Of a stretch of DNA of 64,000 nucleotides, positions 28,116-37,064 are shown one piece after another. The stretch covers positions 372,001 to 436,000 of the forward strand of contig CAVZEU010000003.1 in the NCBI GenBank assembly GCA_963774415.1. The letters run 5' to 3'. The translations under genes and the position numbers were made by a program. The number at the start of each line of letters is the position of its first letter. Position 1 is the first letter of the stretch. Origin of the DNA: SZUA-36 sp963774415 (GTDB taxonomy: Bacteria; Pseudomonadota; Gammaproteobacteria; Xanthomonadales; SZUA-36). Under the pieces are notes generated by a model, which worked only from the letters and a program-made list of their open reading frames with translations, did no database searches and was not told the DNA's origin.

Positions 28116-30224
28116 TCAATCATCTTCCGGCAATTTGAAATCGGTCACGGAATCACTGAGGCGCATCACCAGTTCGGCCAGTTTCTCGACTGAGCCCGCG
28201 GTCCTGGAACTGCCTTCGGAAGCCCGTATAGACACGGCCTGGACGTTTTGCATCAACTCCGCCGTGCTGGTCGCGGTCGCCGAGTGGCCGTGGGCTTCGT
28301 TGGCGATACCGGCGATGAGGTCGGACAGGTCCTTCGATGCCGTTTCGATTTGCTCGAGCGCCTTGCCGGCGTCTTCGGCCAGGCGCGCACCGCTGACGAC
28401 TTCCGAGGTCGTGGATTCCATTGAAACGACGGCTTCCGAGGTGTCCGCCTGGATGGTTTGCACCAGCGTCTCGATCCGGCGCGTCGCGTTGGTCGCGCTT
28501 TCAGCCAGTTGCTGGACCTCATCGGCCACCACTGCGAATCCTTTGCCGGCGCCGCCCGCGGATGCGGCCTGGATGGCTGCATTAAGAGCCAGCACGTTGG
28601 TTTGCTCGGCAATGCCGTTGATCAATTCGACGATATCGCCAATTTCCTGGGTCGACTCGCCGAGTCGCTTGACGCGCTTGGATGTCTGCTGAATCTGCTC
28701 GCGGATCGTGTCCATGCCGCTGATCGTCTCGCGCACTTTTTCACCGCCGTTGTGCGCAATATCGACCGAGCGGTGGGCGACATCGCTGGACTCACGCAGG
28801 CGCTTGGCCATGGAATCGAACGACTGGGCCATGGTCTGTACCGTCTTCGAGGCCTCACCGACCTGCTGCGCCTGCTCGGCCGCGGCTTCGGCAAGTTCGG
28901 AGGTGGCGGCGCGGGTCCCCATCGCCGAACTGGCGACTTCCTGCGCCGTGTACTTGATGCCCTTGACCAATTCTCGCAGTTGCTCGATGGCGTAGTTGAT
29001 CGCATCGGCGATGGCGCCGGTAATCTCTTCCGTGACGGTGGCTTCCACCGTCAGGTCGCCGTCCGCCAGCGAACTCATTTCATCCAGCAGGTTGAGAATG
29101 GCCTGCTGGTTTCGCTTATTGCTTTTGGCGGCAATTTTTGCCCGTCTGCGTTCAGCCGAGAGAAAGGACCAGACCAGAAGCCAGACGACGGCGATCATCA
29201 GGATCAAGCCGATGACGCCGGCTTCCTGGGATGGCCAGAAACGCTTGTTCGGCAGTTCGGCGATCGCACTTTTTAGGCTTGCGGCTTCCTCGAACACGTC
29301 ACGGCTGTCCAGAAAAATCTCGTCCGCAGCACCGCGCACGGCAAAGAGGTCACTGGACGAGGCCAGTACTGCGTCGAGTTGCGGCTTGACGATATCGAAG
29401 CGGTCCTTGACCTCCGCCAGCGAACGCAAGGCCTGTGCATTGCGCACCGGGCTGACGCCCAGGCTCTCGCTGCCGCTCCCCAGGGCCGCCAGCACCCGCT
29501 TGAACATCTCCGTGTCCTTGCGCAGGTTGTCCGCGGCGCTGACCGCCCGGCTGCCCCCCTGCAGGACTTCCGATACCCTGCGCAATATGCGGTCCGCCAG
29601 TACCAATTCGCGGCTGGCGAATACGATCTGGTTGGTGGGCGCGCCGCTTTGGGTCAAGGCCCGGGTGGCGGCGTCAGTGCTTGTCTCGATGTACGGGATG
29701 TTTTCCTGAATCAGGTTGCGGGCCGATGCCAGTTGCAGCACCAACTGCTGGCGGTCCAGGATATGGGCCGTGTTGGTGCTCATCCGGTCCCAGGTGAGGT
29801 TGAGCTGACGCATCGCCGTTGCCACTTCGCCGGTGTTTGCCGGCACAGCCTTCGAGCTGCCGCTCGGCCGCAATCGGTTCAGCAGGTTCGCGATTTTATT
29901 TTCACCGGGTTCCGGGCTCAGGGCTTCCTCGATCGAGCCGGAACGCAACTGGTTCATGGCCCGCGTAATTTTGTCCCTGGCGTTGCCGAGTTCGAGGAAG
30001 GCATCGAGGTTTCCCGCTGCCGCCTCAGCCGCCGATTTGGCGAGTTGCTGCGATGTCACCTGCACTTCGGTGGCGAGAGAACTCCATTCCTGTTCGTGGC
30101 TGACGTGGCGCGCGAGGAAATAGAACGTAACGCCGACGAATGCCAGCAACGCGATCAACACCCCGGTGAGCAAATAGACACCGAAAGAGCGCGGCCCCCT
30201 GCTTTGGAAATTGAATCTCTTCAT
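28116..30224 (-). CDS. pilJ: PilJ, methyl-accepting chemoreceptor of the Pil-Chp system
   Basis: 702 residues. An N-terminal transmembrane helix (VYLLTGVLIALLAFVGVTFY) and a second one near residue 345 (LILMIAVVWLLVWSFL) enclose a long periplasmic domain with PilJ-type helices. A HAMP-like part follows, then the signalling domain with the hairpin tip IAEQTNVLALNAAIQAAS. It binds pilin or surface signals and drives ChpA. The gap to pilI is 17 bases and to chpA 84. Its place in the order pilG-pilI-pilJ-chpA matches the known cluster, though pilK (methyltransferase) is absent. Confidence 0.95.
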   Translation of the reverse strand: MKRFNFQSRGPRSFGVYLLTGVLIALLAFVGVTFYFLARHVSHEQEWSSLATEVQVTSQQLAKSAAEAAAGNLDAFLELGNARDKITRAMNQLRSGSIEEALSPEPGENKIANLLNRLRPSGSSKAVPANTGEVATAMRQLNLTWDRMSTNTAHILDRQQLVLQLASARNLIQENIPYIETSTDAATRALTQSGAPTNQIVFASRELVLADRILRRVSEVLQGGSRAVSAADNLRKDTEMFKRVLAALGSGSESLGVSPVRNAQALRSLAEVKDRFDIVKPQLDAVLASSSDLFAVRGAADEIFLDSRDVFEEAASLKSAIAELPNKRFWPSQEAGVIGLILMIAVVWLLVWSFLSAERRRAKIAAKSNKRNQQAILNLLDEMSSLADGDLTVEATVTEEITGAIADAINYAIEQLRELVKGIKYTAQEVASSAMGTRAATSELAEAAAEQAQQVGEASKTVQTMAQSFDSMAKRLRESSDVAHRSVDIAHNGGEKVRETISGMDTIREQIQQTSKRVKRLGESTQEIGDIVELINGIAEQTNVLALNAAIQAASAGGAGKGFAVVADEVQQLAESATNATRRIETLVQTIQADTSEAVVSMESTTSEVVSGARLAEDAGKALEQIETASKDLSDLIAGIANEAHGHSATATSTAELMQNVQAVSIRASEGSSRTAGSVEKLAELVMRLSDSVTDFKLPEDD

Positions 30225-30241
30225 CTTCCCGCCCCCTCCTT

Positions 30242-30784
30242 TCAGGCTGCTGCCCCGTTGAGAAATTCAGTGGTGGCGAACAGCCGCTCGAGGTCAAAAT
30301 GTTGCCAGACCTCATTACCGGAGCGGTACTGTTTTTGCACGTAGTTCCTGAAAGGGGAGTCGGCGGGCAGACGCGGCTTCTTGCCTTCCGCAATCACGAA
30401 CTGGCGCTGGCCATACACTTCATCCACCATCATGCCTACCGGGCGGCCCCGCAGCGTCGCCGACAGCAGGCGGGTGCGCATGGTCACTTCCGAACGCTCA
30501 CCGGTCAAAAACCAGCCGAGGTCGACGACGGTCAACAGGTCGCCGCGCACATTGGCCAGGCCCAGTATCCACGGCTTGGTTCCCGGCACCGGTGTGAACG
30601 CGGGTATGGGCAGGAATTCGTGGACGTCCGCCACGCTGCACGCCAGGTGCGATTCGCCGATGCGGAAAATCACACCGCCCCATTCCCCGGCGTGTGATTT
30701 TCCGCCGGCCTGGCCCGGCTCGAACTCGAGGCTGCGCTGCTCGTAATCAAGCAGCTTGGCGAACGAAGCGTTGACAGCGGTCAT
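30242..30784 (-). CDS. pilI: PilI, CheW-like adaptor
   Basis: 180 residues with a CheW domain: FRIGESHLACSVADVHEFLP, VPGTKPWILGLANVRGDLLT and VDLGWFLTG; the ending RLFATTEFLNGAAA is unstructured. In the Pil-Chp pathway PilI couples PilJ to ChpA. ATG at 30784; 29 bases separate it from pilG. Confidence 0.93.
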   Translation of the reverse strand: MTAVNASFAKLLDYEQRSLEFEPGQAGGKSHAGEWGGVIFRIGESHLACSVADVHEFLPIPAFTPVPGTKPWILGLANVRGDLLTVVDLGWFLTGERSEVTMRTRLLSATLRGRPVGMMVDEVYGQRQFVIAEGKKPRLPADSPFRNYVQKQYRSGNEVWQHFDLERLFATTEFLNGAAA

Positions 30785-30813
30785 GATACTTCAGCCCTCC
30801 ATCCCCTGGCGGC

Positions 30814-31239
30814 TCAGTTGGCGTGCTGCTTGACAGCGCCCAACAGTTCCTCCCGGGTGAAGGGCTTGGTCAGGTACAGATCGGACCCTACGACCCGGCC
30901 CCGGGCCATGTCGAAGAGGCCGTCCTTGGAGGTCAGCATGACCACCGGCGTATCCCGGAAGTCCGCGTTATTCTTGATGATGGCACAGGTCTGGTAGCCG
31001 TCCAGGCGCGGCATCATGATATCCACGAATATGAGATCGGGACGATGCTTGGTCACCTTGGACAGGGCCTCGAAGCCGTTCTCGGCCGTGATCACCTCAA
31101 AACCCTCGTTGGCCAGCATCGTCTCCGCCGAGCGGCGTATGGTCGCGCTGTCGTCAACGACCAGCACACAACGTTTCTTGCTTTCGCTGCCCGCCTGGTT
31201 GTCTTGCCCCGGGGATTCCGGGATAGTTTTCTGGCTCAT
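30814..31239 (-). CDS. pilG: PilG, single-domain response regulator
   Basis: 141 residues from ATG 31239 with AGGAAGA upstream. After a 20-residue polar N-terminus comes one receiver domain: VLVVDDSATIRRSAE, the phospho-acceptor in IFVDIMMPRLDGYQTCAI, MLTSKDGLFDMARGRVVGSD and LTKPFTREELLGAVKQH. The string SKDGLFD...GRVVGSD is typical of PilG (extension regulator) and not of PilH, so the symbol is given. A separate pilH is not found here: the cluster runs straight from pilG to pilI. Confidence 0.92.
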   Translation of the reverse strand: MSQKTIPESPGQDNQAGSESKKRCVLVVDDSATIRRSAETMLANEGFEVITAENGFEALSKVTKHRPDLIFVDIMMPRLDGYQTCAIIKNNADFRDTPVVMLTSKDGLFDMARGRVVGSDLYLTKPFTREELLGAVKQHAN

Positions 31240-31389
31240 ATAATCTTCCTTGTATAAGCGGCTGCCCCAACAAGTCCGTTTGTTGGCTACCGCCCTGTTA
31301 ATGGGCCTGTGCAACCGGCCCCCGAATCCGTTGCGCAAGTTAGTTTACCCGTACGGATGTGCCGATTCCAGCCTGTTGCAATTTTGCAA

Positions 31390-31424
31390 AAATGTCTTTC
31401 AGGCCTTTGAGTGAAAAGACATTT
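31390..31424. promoter_or_regulatory. 10-bp inverted repeat upstream of gshB
   Basis: AAATGTCTTT (31390-31399) and AAAGACATTT (31415-31424) are perfect complements around a 15-base spacer, in the 264-base region between divergent pilG and gshB. It could be an operator for either direction or a leader hairpin for gshB, whose ATG is 80 bases away. Confidence 0.5.
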
Positions 31425-31503
31425 AACCGGGGAGAGCGTCAACACGGCTGGAACGGGACCGGCAAGCGAAGGATAATGGACGCAGTTTGAAAAGGATACC
31501 GGA

Positions 31504-32475
31504 ATGTCGGCGAACAGCAACAAGGCGCAGCGAAAACTGAAAACCGGCGTGGTCATGGACCCGATCGCGGGCATCAAGACCCACAAGGATTCCACTTTTG
31601 CCATGCTGCTGGAAGCGCAGCGCCGCAGCCACGCGCTGTACTACATGGAACCCGGTTCGCTGTATGTCAGGGACGGCCGGTCGTACGGCCGCATGCAGGC
31701 TCTCGAGGTGCGCGACGGCAGCACCGATTGGTTCAGCCTGGGCCCGGCCGAGGAGCAGCCGCTGGGCCAGTTGGATATCCTGCTGATGCGTCGCGACCCG
31801 CCGTTCGACATGGATTACATTTACGTGACCTACATGCTGGAACTGGCGGAAAACGAAGGGACGCTGGTTATCAACCGGCCGCAGAGCCTGCGTGACGCCA
31901 ACGAGAAGTTCTTCATCAATCATTTCCCGCAGTGTTGCGTGCCGATGCTGATCAGTAGCCAGGTCGCGGATTTGCGCGGCTTCGTAGCCGAGCATGGCCA
32001 CTGCGTCGTCAAGCCGCTCGACGGCATGGGCGGGGAATCCGTTTTCCAACTCGGGGATACGGATCTGAATATGAATGTCATACTTGAGACCATCACCCGG
32101 CATGCGACGAGGCCCGTCATGGTACAAAGATATATCGACGAGATCAGCGGCGGTGACAAGCGCATATTGATCGTCGACGGTGAACCGGTTCCGTTCGCGC
32201 TGGCGCGTTTCCCAGGTAAAGGGGACTTCCGCGGCAACCTCGCCAAGGGCGGCAGCAGCAAAGCCGTGGCCCTGAGTGACCGGGACCGCTGGATTTGCAC
32301 CCAGGTTGCGCCGCGTCTCCGGCAAATGGGCATTCTCTTCGCCGGCCTGGATGTCATCGGTGACTGGCTGTCGGAGGTCAACGTGACCAGCCCGACCTGT
32401 ATCCGGGAACTGGACCGTGCACACGGATTGAACATCGCGGGCCAGTTGTTCGATGCCGCCGAGGAGAGGCTTTGA
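31504..32475 (+). CDS. gshB: Glutathione synthetase
   Basis: 323 residues with an ATP-grasp fold. Family signatures: GVVMDPIAGIKTHKDSTFAM at the start, RRDPPFDMDYIYVTYMLELA, VVKPLDGMGGESVFQL and the C-terminal GLDVIGDWLSEVNVTSPT. It adds glycine to gamma-glutamylcysteine. Divergent from pilG and followed by tonB, yqgE, ruvX and pyrB, an order well known from Pseudomonas. Confidence 0.97.
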   Translation: MSANSNKAQRKLKTGVVMDPIAGIKTHKDSTFAMLLEAQRRSHALYYMEPGSLYVRDGRSYGRMQALEVRDGSTDWFSLGPAEEQPLGQLDILLMRRDPPFDMDYIYVTYMLELAENEGTLVINRPQSLRDANEKFFINHFPQCCVPMLISSQVADLRGFVAEHGHCVVKPLDGMGGESVFQLGDTDLNMNVILETITRHATRPVMVQRYIDEISGGDKRILIVDGEPVPFALARFPGKGDFRGNLAKGGSSKAVALSDRDRWICTQVAPRLRQMGILFAGLDVIGDWLSEVNVTSPTCIRELDRAHGLNIAGQLFDAAEERL

Positions 32476-32589
32476 GAGCGATGCCTGCGCCGGTGTTTTC
32501 CGTCAACCGTGGCGACGGCCGTGATCCCCGGACCGGGCGTTGGCCCGGCCCCGGCTGCAGGGCCCCGGCCTGCTCGATACGGGTGCAGG

Positions 32590-33435
32590 ATGCAAGTTAG
32601 CGACGACCGCTTCGCAGTCAGTTTCCTGATCGCCCTGGGTTTGCACGCTTTCGTTTTGCTGGGGCTCGGTTTCGTACTCGATTTCAAACCGCTGAAGCAC
32701 CCGCTCGAGACGCTGGACGTGGTACTGGTCAACTGGCGTTCGGAAAAAGCTCCGGACAAGGCCGACTTCCTTGCGCAGGCCGCGCAACAGGGCGGGGGCG
32801 AGTCCAAAGAAGCCGTGCCGCCGGTCATGAAACATGCCGGCGTGGCGCCGGCGCCGTTAAAGGGCGAGGATGCCCGCGACCAGCAGGAACAACCCGCGCG
32901 GGCCGCGCCCGCTGCCCGCCAGCAGGTGCAGGTCGAAACCCGGGATGCGCCATCGCCGCCGCAGGAAACGCGTGAGCAGCAGCCTCCGCTGCCCACCGCG
33001 GCAACCTTGAGACGGGAAGGCCTGGCGATGGCCAGGCTGGAAACGGGAATCCGGCGCGACCAGGACAGGTCCGCGAAACTGCCGCGGCGCAAGTGGATTT
33101 CGGCCAACACGCGTGAGTACGAGTATGCAGCCTACATGCGGGCCTGGGTCGCCAAGGTCGAGCGCGTGGGCAACCTCAATTACCCCGAGGAGGTGCGGCG
33201 GAAAAAGCTGGTCGGCGACCTCGTCATGACCGTCGGCATCAACCGCGACGGCAGCGTCGAAAGCATCGACATCACGCGCAGCTCCGGTTTGCCCGAACTC
33301 GACCAGGCAGCGCGGCGCATCGTACGCCTGGCAGCCCCGTATTCGCCCTTGCCCGACAACATCAAGAAATCGGTCGATGTGCTGCACATTACCCGCACCT
33401 GGCGCTTCTCACGCGATTTCAGAGGCTTGAATTAA
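32590..33435 (+). CDS. tonB: TonB-family energy transducer
   Basis: 281 residues from ATG 32590 (MQVSDDRFAV), with a GGTGCAGG upstream. One transmembrane helix near residues 8-30 (FLIALGLHAFVLLGLGFVL), a proline/alanine/glutamine-rich periplasmic linker and a C-terminal TonB domain (YPEEVRRKKLVGDLVMTVGI and ITRSSGLPELDQAARRIV). In Pseudomonas the TonB3 gene sits at this same site and is tied to pili. It couples proton-motive force across the periplasm; no exbB/exbD nearby. Confidence 0.9.
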   Translation: MQVSDDRFAVSFLIALGLHAFVLLGLGFVLDFKPLKHPLETLDVVLVNWRSEKAPDKADFLAQAAQQGGGESKEAVPPVMKHAGVAPAPLKGEDARDQQEQPARAAPAARQQVQVETRDAPSPPQETREQQPPLPTAATLRREGLAMARLETGIRRDQDRSAKLPRRKWISANTREYEYAAYMRAWVAKVERVGNLNYPEEVRRKKLVGDLVMTVGINRDGSVESIDITRSSGLPELDQAARRIVRLAAPYSPLPDNIKKSVDVLHITRTWRFSRDFRGLN

Positions 33436-33461
33436 CGACCGATAAGACTAACATTCGCATT

Positions 33462-34043
33462 ATGGACACGAAGCCGAAAGACAATCTCAGCGGTTACCTG
33501 CAGCAGCAATTGCTGATTGCGATGCCGGCCATGGCCGACCCCAATTTTTCACAGAGCGTGACATTGATGTGCCAGCATAACGAGCAGGGCGCACTGGGTA
33601 TCACCATCAACCGGCTTTCGGGCTTTACGCTCGGCGAGATACTGGGACAACTCGGCATCACCTGCGAAGACGAAAAGATCGCCAACACGATGGTGCTGGA
33701 GGGCGGCCCGGTCAGCCCGGATCACGGCTTCGTGCTGCATACGCCGTGCGAAGGCTTTGAATCCAGCGTACAGATCAACGACGACATCATGGTAACGACG
33801 TCGCGCGACGTCCTCGCCGCCATCGGGGCCGGCGAGGGGCCGGACCAGTTCCTGGTGGCCCTGGGATACGCGGGTTGGGCCAACGGCCAGCTGGAATCGG
33901 AAATACGCCAGAACGCCTGGCTGTCGGTACCCGCCGACAAGGCGATCCTGTTCGATGCGCCGGTGCAGAGCCGCTGGGAAAAGGCCGTCGGCAGGCTCGG
34001 TATCAGCATCGACAGCCTGTACGGCCCCGGCGGGCATGCCTGA
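33462..34043 (+). CDS. yqgE: YqgE/AlgH family protein (UPF0301)
   Basis: 193 residues. The family start LLIAMPAMADPNFSQSVTLM, EQGALGITINRL, LEGGPVSPDHGFVLH and ALGYAGWANGQLESEI are visible. Function is not firmly known, although AlgH in Pseudomonas affects alginate genes. It overlaps ruvX by 8 bases and lies 26 bases after tonB, so the three are probably one transcript. Confidence 0.95.
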   Translation: MDTKPKDNLSGYLQQQLLIAMPAMADPNFSQSVTLMCQHNEQGALGITINRLSGFTLGEILGQLGITCEDEKIANTMVLEGGPVSPDHGFVLHTPCEGFESSVQINDDIMVTTSRDVLAAIGAGEGPDQFLVALGYAGWANGQLESEIRQNAWLSVPADKAILFDAPVQSRWEKAVGRLGISIDSLYGPGGHA

Positions 34044-34488
34044 GCCCCGGGGTATCGGCGAGAGCCAACCTTCCGGTACTTTGCTGGCATTTGATTTTGG
34101 TCATCGCCGGATCGGCGTGGCCGTGGGCCAGACAACGACCGGCACCGCGAACGCGTTGGCGGTGGTCAAGGGCGGCGCCGAACCGGACTGGCCGGCGATC
34201 GGCGCAATCGTCAAGACCTGGAAACCTGACGCCCTGGTCGTCGGCCTGCCGCTGGCTGCGGACGGCGGGGAAACCGACATGTCGCGGGACGCGCGCGGCT
34301 TCGGCCAACGCCTGCACGAGCGCTTCGGTGTTCAACTCGTGTTCCAGGACGAGCGCCTGACGTCGTTCAGCGCCGAACGGCGTTTTGCCGAGGCGCGGGC
34401 GCGCGGCAGCATGCGGCGCAGGGACGCGGCGCTGAAAGATGCGATGGCAGCGCAAATCATCCTCGAAAACTGGTTACAATCTGTCTAG
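34036..34488 (+). CDS. ruvX: Holliday junction resolvase-like / pre-16S rRNA nuclease YqgF
   Basis: 150 residues from ATG 34036, inside the end of yqgE. RNase H-like fold: LAFDFGHRRIGVAVGQTTTG, DALVVGLPLAADG, FQDERLTSFSAE and the catalytic region RRDAALKDAMAAQIILENWL. YqgF trims the 5' end of 16S rRNA. Coupled with yqgE. Confidence 0.95.
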   Translation: MPEPRGIGESQPSGTLLAFDFGHRRIGVAVGQTTTGTANALAVVKGGAEPDWPAIGAIVKTWKPDALVVGLPLAADGGETDMSRDARGFGQRLHERFGVQLVFQDERLTSFSAERRFAEARARGSMRRRDAALKDAMAAQIILENWLQSV

Positions 34489-34587
34489 CGCTGGTTAACG
34501 CTGTGCGAATACCCATCGACATCGGCAAAGTGTTGGCAAGCCCTGAAAACCGCCTCTGCATAGACGCCAAAGAGGACCGTCCTGATC

Positions 34588-35502
34588 ATGCAACACCTGC
34601 TTGATATCGCCTCGCTCGGTAAGGCGCAAATGCAAGCCCTGCTGGACCTGGCCGCTGAGATCGCGCGGCAGCCGCGGGGCTACGCCGACCGGCTTCGCGG
34701 CCGCTTCCTGGTCAACCTGTTCATGGAACCGAGCACGCGCACGCGGATGTCATTCGAAACGGCGGCCAAGCGCCTGGGCATGCAGGTCGTCAATTTCCAC
34801 GCAGACGCCAGTTCGGCGGTCAAAGGCGAGACGCTCGAGGACACGTTTCAGACCCTCCAGGCCATGCAGCCCGATGCGATTGCCGTGCGCCACAGCCGGG
34901 ACGGCGCGGTCGCGTCGCTGGCGGCCACCGCCACCACTCACGTGATCAACGCCGGTGACGGCTGTGCGCAGCACCCGACCCAGGCGTTGCTGGACGCCGT
35001 GACGCTGCAACAGGTGTTCGGCGACGTTGCCGGCCTCAGCCTCGCCATCGTCGGAGATATTCGCCATTCGCGGGTCGCGCGCTCTGACGTGGAGTTGTTT
35101 ACGCGCCTGGGCATGACCGACATTCGCCTGGCAGGGCCGCCAGCGATGCTGCCCGTAGACGCGGGCAGGGTGCGGTGTTGCGACAGCGTGGACGAGGCAG
35201 TCGCCGGCGCCAATGTCGTCATGATGCTGCGCATTCAGCGCGAACGCCTGGGTGAAACCGAGCAACCGGACAGCGGGCGTTGGTTCGGCGACTGGGGTCT
35301 CACCGCCGAGCGCCTGGCCCGCGCCGCCCCCGATTGCGTGATCATGCACCCCGGGCCGGTCAACCGCGGCGTCGAGATCGAATCCGAACTCGTCGACGGG
35401 AGCCAGTCGCTGATCACCAGGCAGGTGGCCAACGGCGTATACACGCGCATGGCCGTGCTGCTGTACCTGCTGGACGGAGAGGCCGCTGCCTCGCCTGGCT
35501 GA
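34588..35502 (+). CDS. pyrB: Aspartate carbamoyltransferase catalytic subunit
   Basis: 304 residues, starting ATG 34588. Carbamoyl phosphate site MEPSTRTRMSFETAAKRLG near residue 50; HPTQALLDAVTLQQVFG near 130; the aspartate-binding segment RIQRERLG near 212 and MHPGPVNRGVEI near 252. Second step of pyrimidine synthesis. In Pseudomonas pyrR stands before it and an inactive pyrC' after it; here both are missing, and a 99-base leader without a known riboswitch precedes it. Confidence 0.96.
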   Translation: MQHLLDIASLGKAQMQALLDLAAEIARQPRGYADRLRGRFLVNLFMEPSTRTRMSFETAAKRLGMQVVNFHADASSAVKGETLEDTFQTLQAMQPDAIAVRHSRDGAVASLAATATTHVINAGDGCAQHPTQALLDAVTLQQVFGDVAGLSLAIVGDIRHSRVARSDVELFTRLGMTDIRLAGPPAMLPVDAGRVRCCDSVDEAVAGANVVMMLRIQRERLGETEQPDSGRWFGDWGLTAERLARAAPDCVIMHPGPVNRGVEIESELVDGSQSLITRQVANGVYTRMAVLLYLLDGEAAASPG

Positions 35503-35514
35503 AAGACGCGGATA

Positions 35515-35554
35515 AAAAACCGCCCCGCGCTGAAGAGGGGTACAGCGGGGGCGG
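35515..35554 (-). terminator. Hairpin after pyrB, with U-run on the minus strand
   Basis: CCGCCCCGCGCTG (35520-35532) pairs with CAGCGGGGGCGG (35543-35554) with one unpaired base. A run of A at 35514-35519 means the U-run is made on the minus strand. On the plus strand it would still form a stable 3' end for pyrB. Confidence 0.55.
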
Positions 35555-35680
35555 ATTGGCAAAACCGGGGTTGTGTCGATCATTCAATGATCAGGGAGAG
35601 TTTCCCGGCTTTGTGGCTACTCTGATTCACAGGGACAGGACAGCTATGCATTGACCCGCGTGTATCAGTGTTTCCTTTTC

Positions 35681-35941
35681 TAGCCCGGATATTGCACCAG
35701 CCGGCCACTGGCCTCACCATAAACTGATGAATTTACAAAGTAAAATGACGATTTATCAAATTTATTCCAGGGTACACTTTGTAACCGGCCAGCGCTCTAT
35801 CCCGGCCCTGCCTTGTCCAGGCACACCTGGGCTTGGGCTTCCCTCCAGCCATAGCTTTAGCTATGGCTCTCAGTCCAGCCCGGCGCCCGGCCGCACCTGT
35901 TCTGCAGCAGCATCCGGGATGCTGGTGCAATATCCGGGCTA
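35681..35941. mobile_element. 261-bp MITE-like element, copy 2
   Basis: Perfect 21-bp inverted ends (35681-35701 and 35921-35941), beginning TAGCCCGGATATTGCACC, bounded by TA. The length equals copy 1 (7196-7456) exactly. The two internal hairpins are kept with compensatory changes: GTCCAGG/CCTGGGC at 35815-35832 and AGCCATAGCT (35847-35856) with AGCTATGGCT (35859-35868). No gene is inside. It fills most of the 606 bases between pyrB and the regulator at 36109; the remaining flanks (35555-35680, 35942-36108) show nothing notable. Confidence 0.85.
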
Positions 35942-36108
35942 GCCCTGTTGGCATTTAGACGCTGCGGCGACAGCGAACGTTACATGCCGGCTTGCCAAAG
36001 AGCGTCAGGCCGTCATTATCCGGGCATGCCGCCGCGCACGGACCGTGCCTTTGGTCATGTTCTGCGGTGAATGGTTGGCTTTGGACGGTAAGGCGTGCCG
36101 CCTCGAAG

Positions 36109-36924
36109 TCAGCGCAACAGCTTGAGCTTGTTCTTGTAGGTTCGCGAAAGTTTGACCCGGTGCCCCGAGTCGAGGGTCAGGAAGTATTCGCCGTTGATGT
36201 GGGATTCCATTTCCCTGACGCGGTGGATGTTGATGATGGTCGAACGGTGGATTCGCTGCAGGATATCCGGATCGAGTTCGCGTTCCAGTTCCTTCATCGT
36301 CCTGCGCATGATGTGCGTGACGCCGCCGGCATTGACGCACATGTAGTCTCCGGCCGCGTCGATCCACTCGATGTCCCGCTGCTCGACCCAGGTCGTGCGC
36401 CCGCCGTCACGAATGGCCAGCTTCGACGGCTCCTTTTTGACCAGGTCCCGCGTGTCCTGGCCCTCGAGATCGGAAAAGCTGCCGACCTTTCTGCCGGAGA
36501 TGTCGCTGATCAGCCGAAGCAGGGTTTGCTTGTACTTCAGCGCCTTCTTTTTGGCCAGGTCGGTGCGCACCTTTTGCAGCACCTGCTCGAGGCGCTCCGT
36601 TTCGATCGGCTTGAGGATATAGTCCAGCGCATTGACTTCGAACGCTTTGAGTGCGTATTTATCATACGCGGTCAGGAACAGGATCACCGGCATCTCGTCG
36701 GGCTGCAGTTGCTGCACCACGTCAAAACCGCTCAGCCCCGGCATCTGGATATCCAGGAACACCAGGTCGGGGCGTTTTTCCCTGATTTGTTTGAGCGCTT
36801 CGCGGCCGTTGCGGGCCTCGCCGACGACCTCGACGTCCCTGATGTCCTTGAGCCGGTGCAGCAGGCCGCGGCGCGCCAGCGATTCATCGTCCACGACCAG
36901 GGTTGTCAGGCGGCGTCCGGTCAA
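36109..36924 (-). CDS. LytR/AlgR-type response regulator
   Basis: 271 residues from a TTG at 36924 with GGAGGG seven bases upstream; longer frames lack a ribosome site. Receiver domain: TTLVVDDESLARRGLLHRL, phospho-aspartate in LVFLDIQMPGLSGFDVV, and LTAYDKYALKAFEVNALDYI. A LytTR DNA-binding domain follows (WVEQRDIEWIDAAGDYMCV, RIHRSTIINIHRV, SRTYKNKLKLL). It is an AlgR/LytR relative; no sensor kinase is adjacent on the same strand. The target genes are unknown. Confidence 0.93.
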   Translation of the reverse strand: MTGRRLTTLVVDDESLARRGLLHRLKDIRDVEVVGEARNGREALKQIREKRPDLVFLDIQMPGLSGFDVVQQLQPDEMPVILFLTAYDKYALKAFEVNALDYILKPIETERLEQVLQKVRTDLAKKKALKYKQTLLRLISDISGRKVGSFSDLEGQDTRDLVKKEPSKLAIRDGGRTTWVEQRDIEWIDAAGDYMCVNAGGVTHIMRRTMKELERELDPDILQRIHRSTIINIHRVREMESHINGEYFLTLDSGHRVKLSRTYKNKLKLLR

Positions 36925-37064
36925 CGTCCCTCCGATTGCATTGCGCGAGCGAAATTTGCACCCGCACCTACAGCTTATCATTCCTGCACGGGACTGCAAT
37001 CCGCCCCGGGACGTTCGCGGAAAAAGCCCGGCCAAAGTGCGTTTTCAGGCGCGTGATTACGGGC

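Noticed and set aside
29581..29600. A GCAATATGCGG string resembling the end of the 261-bp element.
   Set aside because: It is inside the pilJ coding sequence with normal protein conservation around it, and only about 11 bases match. Taken as chance.
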